Assembly: GCF_964355755.1 (NCBI RefSeq)
Contig: NC_092670.1
Span: 24,539,795-24,603,794, forward strand
From: Antedon mediterranea
Lineage: Eukaryota; Echinodermata; Crinoidea; Comatulida; Antedonidae
Length of the DNA: 64,000 nucleotides
Reading direction: 5' to 3'
Made by a program: the position numbers and the translations under genes. The notes beneath the pieces are model-generated. The model had not been told where the DNA came from. It saw only the letters and a list, made by a program, of their open reading frames with translations, and did not search any database. How positions within the stretch are numbered: the first letter of the stretch is position 1; each line of letters starts with the position of its first letter. This document shows, in pieces, positions 36,101-44,346 of this stretch.

Positions 36101-39100
36101 GCACGAAAGAATTCTGAAGAGTATCATCTAGCAGCACGGGCTGTTTTAGACTCTACCTACATGGATGATACCATGACCTCGGTTAAAAATGAGCAAGAGG
36201 CAGTAGAGTTATATAGAGAGCTTAAAGAATTATGGGGAAGCGCGGGTATGAGTGCTAGAAAATGGGTTTCAAATTCAAAAGCGGTACTGGAAAAAATACC
36301 AGAAGTAGATAGAGCTAAAGAAATCAAATTAAGTGGGAACGAGTTACCTTCTGCAAAAACCTTAGGTTTAATATGGAAAGCCGAGGAAGATACATTTAAG
36401 TTTCAAGGAGGTTCTGGTCCTTCTAATGTCTGTAAGTTAACCAAAAGATTAGCTTTGAGTAGAATCGCTTCTATATTTGATCCACTAGGGATTTTGGCTC
36501 CTGTAGTAGTCGCAGGCAAGATAATTAGGCAAGAGATTTGGGCAAATGGATTAGACTGGGATGAAGAGTTGTCCCCTGATGTAGGTCATAAATTAGAACG
36601 ATGGATAGCAAATTTGGGCGAATTAAAAGATATAGAAATAGAAAGGTGTATAAACCCAGGTGAGCGCGAGAATCAAGAGTTGCATACATTTGTTGACGCG
36701 TCAAATGATGCTTATGCGGCGGTTGTGTATTCAGTGTCACAGAATGATAACGATGTTAAAAAAAGAAATGTAAGATTAGTCGCATCCAAAACGAAAGTAG
36801 CTCCTCTTAAATCCATGAGTATCCCGAGACTTGAGTTGATGGCAGCTATGTTAGGTTTAAAGCTTGCGAAATCTGTTGTAAATCCGTTACAATGTCAACT
36901 AAAGGAAGTGAAATTTTGGGGTGACAGTATGAATGCATTGTGGTGGATTCGAGGTCATAGTAGAGATTTTAAGCCGTTCGTTGCGAATCGAATTGGTGAA
37001 ATATAAGGTCAAACAAACCCTAGTCAATGGAGATATATACCCACTAAATTAAACCCTGCGGATGTGGCTTCGCGAGGATGTACTGTTATAGAGTGGCAGC
37101 AGAATGAACTTTGGTGGCGAGGTCCTGAATTCTTGAGTGATTGTGAGATGCAATGGCCAGAAAATAAGATTGAGAAAGCGATAGATGAAATAGAGATTAA
37201 GAAAAGTACGAAAACGTTATTGAGTAAAGTGGTACCAAGAGTGAAAAGTGATAACTGGAGATTAAACCCAATAAGGTACTCTAGCTGGAATAAGTTAGTG
37301 TGTGTATTTGCGTATGTAATGCGTTTTATAAATAACTGTAGGTTAAAAGACAAAGTCAGAGGACCATTAAATGTAGATGAGGTTAAGGACTCGGAAATTG
37401 TCATAATTCAAAAGGCACAGGGTGATGAGTTCTCAGACGAAATTAAGAGATTAAGTAAGGGTGAAATACTAAGTACAAAGAGTAATATAAGTGGATTGAA
37501 TCCTCGAATGGATGCCGATTATTTGCTTAGAGCAAATGGACGTTTAAGTCTAAATGAGGCGATATCATATGATGTAAGATATCCCATTATATTACAAAGG
37601 AAACATAACGTCACTAAATTAATTGTAAAAATGTATCATGAGTTAGGAAATCATGTCATAGGTACAAATCATACACTGTCATTATTATCTGAGAAGTACT
37701 GGGTACAAGCGGCTAGAGAAGAAATAAGAGAATGTGAAAAAAATTGTATGGGATGTAGGCGTAGATTAGCTAAACAAGGGGAGCAAATAATGGCTCCATA
37801 CCTAAGAATAGAACTAGAAATGAAAGTTTAAAGGCGTTTACTAGAGTCGCAGTAGACTATGCAGGTCCCTTCCTTACTAAACAGGGTAGAGGAAAGGTAC
37901 AAACAAAACGTTATTTGTGTTTGTTCACATGTTTATCCTCTAGAGCCGTGCACTTGGAAATGGCGTACGGTTTAGACACAGACACGTTTCTAAATGCTTT
38001 TCATAGATTTGTCAGTAGAAGGGGTAAACCCGAGGAAATGATGTCTGATAACGGGACAAATTTTGTAGGAGCTGATAGAGAATTAAAGGGAGTGTTAAAA
38101 TCCTTAGATAAAGATAAAATTCAAAGTGTGACAGTGGTCACTGGTATAAAGTGGAGTTTTATTCCACCTATGACCCCACATTTTGGTGGAGTACATGAAA
38201 TTCTTATAAAATCTGCTAAAAGGGCTATATATGGAGTATTAAGAAATGCCGATATAACGGATGAAGAGTTACATTCTGCATTTGTAGGAGCAGAGGGTAT
38301 ATTAAACTCACGTCCATTAACATATCAATCTGCCTCAGTAAAGGATGTAATTCCATTAACTCCAAACCATTTTTTACATGGTCAAATGGGAGGTAATCTA
38401 GCTCCAGAGAGCATATTAGACACAACAGTTTTTAATCCTAGAAAACGATGGAGACGTGTCCAAGAATTAATGCGACACTTTTGGAATAGGTGGTTAAGGG
38501 AGTGGTTACCAGCATTGAACCAACGAAAAAAGTGGAGGGAACTCAAGAGGGATCTTAGGGTTGATGAAGTGGTATTAGTAGTTCAGAAAGGTACGGTACG
38601 TGGTCAATGGCCATTGGGTAGGATAAGAGAAATATATAAAGGACCAGACGGTCATGTAAGGGTAGTTAAGGTGAAAACTAACAATGGAGATGTAATTCGA
38701 GGTATTACAAAAATGTGTCCACTAGAGATACTTGATTAAAAGAATGTTAAATATCAAGATATAGAAAGGTGTTATATTAAGAAGCACAAATGTTTAGGTT
38801 TTAGTGTTAATAAGTTTAGAGTTGAATTATGTTAAAGTGAACAGTGTAGAAATTGATCATATAATTGTTATACATTGTTGGATAATGTTCAAATAAGGAC
38901 AGTGATGTTAAATGAGTTATCAACAAGTTCAATGTGAATTAATATCAGTAAAAATAGTTTTTAATTTAGAAATGATGTTATATAATTTAGTGAATATGAG
39001 TGATAGGGTTTTTGTTGATAATGATGTTTCATGATATTTATTAAAAAGTTAGTTGAGATTGTAATAAAGGGATCGACAAACAACTGTATGTCGAGGAAGG

Positions 39101-42100
39101 GGAGAATGTTCTGAAGAACAACAAAAGAATAATGAGGGCGCTATTGTATAGGGTGTAAAAGGCCGTTTTGGCGTGTCATAGAAAAATAAAAATAATACCG
39201 ACAGCGTGGTTGGTAAGAAGTGTGAAAATAAAAGATAATAAAAATAAGAAAGTTCTTGCGTATATGTATATATTATTTATGGGCCTTTCTTCAGTACAGT
39301 ATGCAAATCAGTAGTACAAGAAAGTTGCCATATCTCTCTCTCTCGGTCATTAGCGTTTTCGAGATACATAAGGCAATTCACTGTAACTTGCATATTTCAT
39401 ATAGCTTGTACTACTAATTTGCATACTTTCGAGGTGCTTGACTTATACTGGCTATATAAAACCTGTATCCGAGTCATTTGAGGCCAAAACAAAGTCTGTA
39501 CATACATTTTAGTTGCATTATATGCAAATATTGAGAAATAACAATAATAATATCCTGGATTTATATAGCGCCTAATGTTGTGTAACCTCTAAGCGCTGTA
39601 CATAAACTAATACGAAAAAAGGGAATTCCAACCATGCCAAAAAACGAAGGCGTGATTTTGGGAATTACAAAGCGGTCCTATGCTGACTATAGGAAACATG
39701 TATCCGAGTTATTTGAGTCCAGAACAAAGTCTCTACAGACATTTTAGTGGCATTATGTATGCAAACATTAATAAATGGGGTCGAGGGTCAATTGTTGTAT
39801 TTCCGGTCATTTTTTCGTAAAATGTTTCATTAGAGTAAATATAAATATGTACATTCTGAACAAGTTATTGAAAAAATCAACTCTCTAGCCTTAGTGGTTT
39901 TCGATATATAGGAACCTTTAATTTCACCCTCTAATTTGCATATTTCATGTAACTTGTACTAATAATTTGCATACTTTGGAGGTGAGTGATACAGGTGTGA
40001 TTTTGAGATCTACTAAACAGTCCTATGTTGGCTATTAGAAACCTGTATCGGAGTCATTTGAGGGCAAAACAAAGTCTCTACAGACATTTTAGTTTCATTT
40101 ATATATGCAATATTGAGAAATGGGGTCGAGGGTCAAATGTCATACTTCCGGTCATTTTTTTGTAAAATGTTTTATTGGAGCAAATAGAAATATGTACATT
40201 TTGAATACGGCTGTGAAAAAATCAGCTTTCTAGCATTAGTGGTTTTCGAGATATAGGAAAACTGTAATTTTTTCCCCTTATTTGCATATTTTATTTAAAT
40301 TGTACTACTAATTTGCATACTTTCGAGATGTGTGACAAAGGTGTGATTTTGGGAATTACAAAGTGATCCTATGCTGGATATTAGGAACCTATGTCTGGGT
40401 CATTTGAGGGCAAAATAAAGTCTCTACAGACATTTTAGTCACATTGTATAGGCAAACATTGAGAAATGGGGTCGAAGGTCAAATGTTGTACTTCCGGTCT
40501 TTTTTTCGTAAAATGTTTCATTAGAGTAAATATAAATATATACATTTTGAATAGATCAGTGAAAAAATCAACTCTCTCGGACTAGTAGTTTTTGAGATAT
40601 GGTAACCTTGAAATTTCACCCTAATTTGCATATTTAAGCTAATTTGCATATCATCGGGATGTGTGACAGAGGTGTGATGCTCAAATTTTGATCTCCTCAT
40701 CATATATGACCATTTAAAAAAGAAAAATCTCTGTTTGCAATTTGTTTCACTTTGGGCTGTTTTTTTTTTTGCTAGATTGACTAGCCTACACTGATTATTC
40801 ACAAACAGAAAAAAAATATATTTTCAGTAAAAAGAAAACATTCTAATGTTTTAATAAAGAATGAAACGTAATCCATTATGGCATCACGTTGTCAAAAAGT
40901 GATACAATGTAACACTTAAATATCATAAGAAAAACATATTTAAAGACTCCCGTATGCTATGCTACCGTACTACAGTATCACTGCGCACCATTCAATCCTC
41001 ACAATCTATATATAAATTTACGTAAGGGCAAAATTCGGTAAATCGCGCCTTACTTCTAGAATTTTCACTCGATGGTATGTAAAGTTGGTTCGTACTTTCG
41101 GTACTGATTTTAACCGCCTGATGTAACCCTGTTTACTAATTAAATTGAGTTAGATAATTAGTTATTGACGATTAAAACGAATTTAGGTTCAACGATTTGC
41201 CCCAAATAGGGGTGTTTTCCGATCGTGGTATACACTGTCTAATGGATGTCCATCTTGAAAAATACCCGCCAAAAAAATGCGAGGAGGCTTCGCATTTTTC
41301 TATCTCCTCCTACGATAATTGTTTTTAATAGCTGAAAACCGGTTGAACAGCTAGAGTACACCATCATAATGTTGAAGACAGGCCGATTTTCTTTAAAAAA
41401 TACTATTTTGATAGATTTAATATACGATTATACAAATGTATTGATTTGCGATGAATGGAACATCCCAATCTCTCAGTCTGCCAGAGTTTGGTTTAACACA
41501 AGTACTGTAGGTAAATTTATGAGCCCTTGGTTTAACACATACGGTAGGTAAATATATGGGCCCTTTGAGAATAAACTTGCAATACTTTGACAATACTGTA
41601 AATACCTATTAACTATTTTTCATTTGAATCGAACATTTCTTACTGTGAATGTTCGTACTGTTAGATGTAATATAAAAATATATACAAATAAACTTTATTA
41701 CTGAGACTGTGGATAGGCTCTACTGTTAGATATACAAATAAACTTTATACTGACAGTTCCTTCTCAACGTTTGTATTAATTAATAATTACCAAAAATATA
41801 AACGTCGTAGTGGTGTATCGTGACATGTACTTTAATATTTCAATCGATTATGACAGTGACAGTTTTAACAAAGTATTAAATCGCAAATGTTTTAGGCCTA
41901 CTGTATTTAGAGGTATATTATTTATAGGCCTATAAAACATGAACAAAATATTTCGTTACTCAGTGGATAAAGAATATATTTAAAAATTGTTCCTCTTTGT
42001 ACCTATCCGCTTTCCCATCCCTCAACCCTAATGTTACATAGCGAGGAGGCTTCGCATTTTCCTATCTCCTCCTACGATAATTGTTTTTAATAGCTGAAAA

Positions 42101-44308
42101 CCGGTTGAACAGCTAGAGTACACCATCATAATGTTGAAGACAGGCCGATTTTCTTTAAAAAATACTATTTTGATAGATTGCTAGAGTACACCATCATAAT
42201 GTTGAAGACAGGCCGATTTTCTTTAAAAAATACTATTTTGATAGATTTAATATACGATTATACAAATGTATTGATTTGCGATGAATGGAACATCCCAATC
42301 TCTCAGTCTGCCAGAGTTTGGTTTAACACAAGTACTGTACTGTAGGTAAATTTATGAGCCCTTGGTTTAACACATACGGTAGGTAAATATATGGGCCCTT
42401 TGAGAATAAACTTGCAATAGGTTCGGAAAATGTTAAAAACCAATTTCTATTATTTGAATCGGTAAACAGTTTCCATTTATTATACATTGATAATGAAAAA
42501 TGAAATATTCCTATTTATGTCCCTCGAGGTTCATTACAATTTATATTTAGTAGTCCCACGGACTTCATCTTAGCCACTCCCCCGAGTGCTAAGGCCAAAT
42601 TTATGATACCCTACTTTCTATGTAAGTTTATGTGCTTATAAATTAAGACTCATGTAAACAGCTTGATTACATCATTTTACAGACAAACGAAACTTTTTTA
42701 AACCTACTGTTTCAATAACTGAGTATAATACTGTATACGTTTTCATAAGTAAGCGCATATACATTTTCGTGCTTTCATTGACGAGATTGTAATAGTAACT
42801 TCAGTAACTATTACAGTACTTATTTATTATACGACACAAGACAATTGTATCTGACAGGTACGTACATTATTCTAAAAAATAAGTCTAGATAGATCCCTTA
42901 GGCGTCATAAATCACAGGCCAACAAATCAGTACTCATGACAGAAATTCGACCCAGTTTGGTTCACACAAATGTTTACAGGAATTTCAACACCACAACCGA
43001 TGATTTGCCCTAAATATTTAGGTAGACTACAGTTTAATTTTTCACTGAATAGGAGCTTGCATTTCCGATTTCCATTTCGCAGAATGTCTAGGTCTATTTA
43101 TTTAGTTTGGTTCTTATAATATATAAATACAATCAACTTTATTACTGCGGTTCCATCACCACCACCACGTGCCGCCCAATTCCCGTACATACATTTCCAT
43201 TTCTCCCTAATTTTTTTAATCCACATAAATTAATTGTCCTTTATGAAATCCAGTATTGGTTTTGTTGTCTCTATTTCTGAATACCCCAATTAGGGGGACA
43301 CTTCCGTTTTTGTTTAGTGTCCCAAAAAAGTCCCCGTCCGTGGATTCTACTGTATTCGAGAACCATCTGTGAGCACCCCTAGATGGTACGCGAGCGAAGC
43401 GAGCGTGCCATCTAGTCATACTAAATTTCAAACAGATTAATCCTAAATTCACCCATTAATTAATACTAAATCAAATGAGATTATTAGTAGACCAACTAAT
43501 TATAAGTGAATAGTTGTTATACAATTTTTCCAACGGTGGTTGTTACATTATATTTTATTATATTATTATCATATTATTTTTTCAAATTTTGTCTAGGCCT
43601 ACAGTGGTATTAGTTTTATTTTATTTATTATTTTTAATTATTTGTTTATTAATTTATTAATTTTGGGGGGGGGGGGGAGGAGGGATCCTGCCTTCATACA
43701 TTTTTCTAAATTATCTCTTGCCATTATTGTTTTTGTTACTTTTTGTCTTTTGGACGTAAATACATGTTTTTTTAACTGAATTGAATACATCATGGACGAA
43801 AAAATAAATAAATCATTTCCTCCATGGCATAAGATACGATAAGATAATAAGATTTATAGAGCGCACATATATCCACAAAGTGCTCATAAACTTACTTTGC
43901 TATTTTGGCGATTTCATATCCACCATCAATATTTAATTCTCCAGCAGCTACAGCAGCTGACAGTAGCAGTGTGGTATTGCCAGTGTCTGCAGCCTCCTTG
44001 TCATACGCAGCACGGAGTTCCTATCAAAATAGTACAATCGATTGATTCATTTACTGTATTCATAATTCATATTTAATATACCGATCAATCATGAACCGGT
44101 AGATTGGCAGATCGATGACGATAAAGTTAGTAATCAATTATAAGTTTACCAATACATTGAGATTATGGTTGTTGGAAAATTAATAATATTTAGTTTATAT
44201 TTATTTATTAATGTATTTATAATTATACATTATACTAACCCAACAAACGTTCTAATATGAATTTTAAAATCACTTTGAATTCTTTCCATAATAATTATTG
44301 ATAATAAT

Positions 44309-44346
<38 letters not shown>

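Larger units (their letters stand above)
32190..39298 (+). mobile_element. BEL/Pao LTR retrotransposon, 7.1 kb
   Basis: Two 192-base LTRs starting TGTTCTGAAG and ending TTCAGTACA, flanked by the 5-bp duplication GTATG (32185-32189 and 39299-39303). A primer-binding site follows the 5' LTR, and a polypurine tract GAGGAAGGGGAGAA precedes the 3' LTR. Gag, protease, RT, RNase H and integrase are present in BEL order, with no envelope gene. Coding is broken in several places (see parts). A 799-bp element sits in the leader. It lies in the spacer of an octamer-rich foldback inside intron 4 of gene A, opposite to that gene's direction. Confidence 0.93.
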
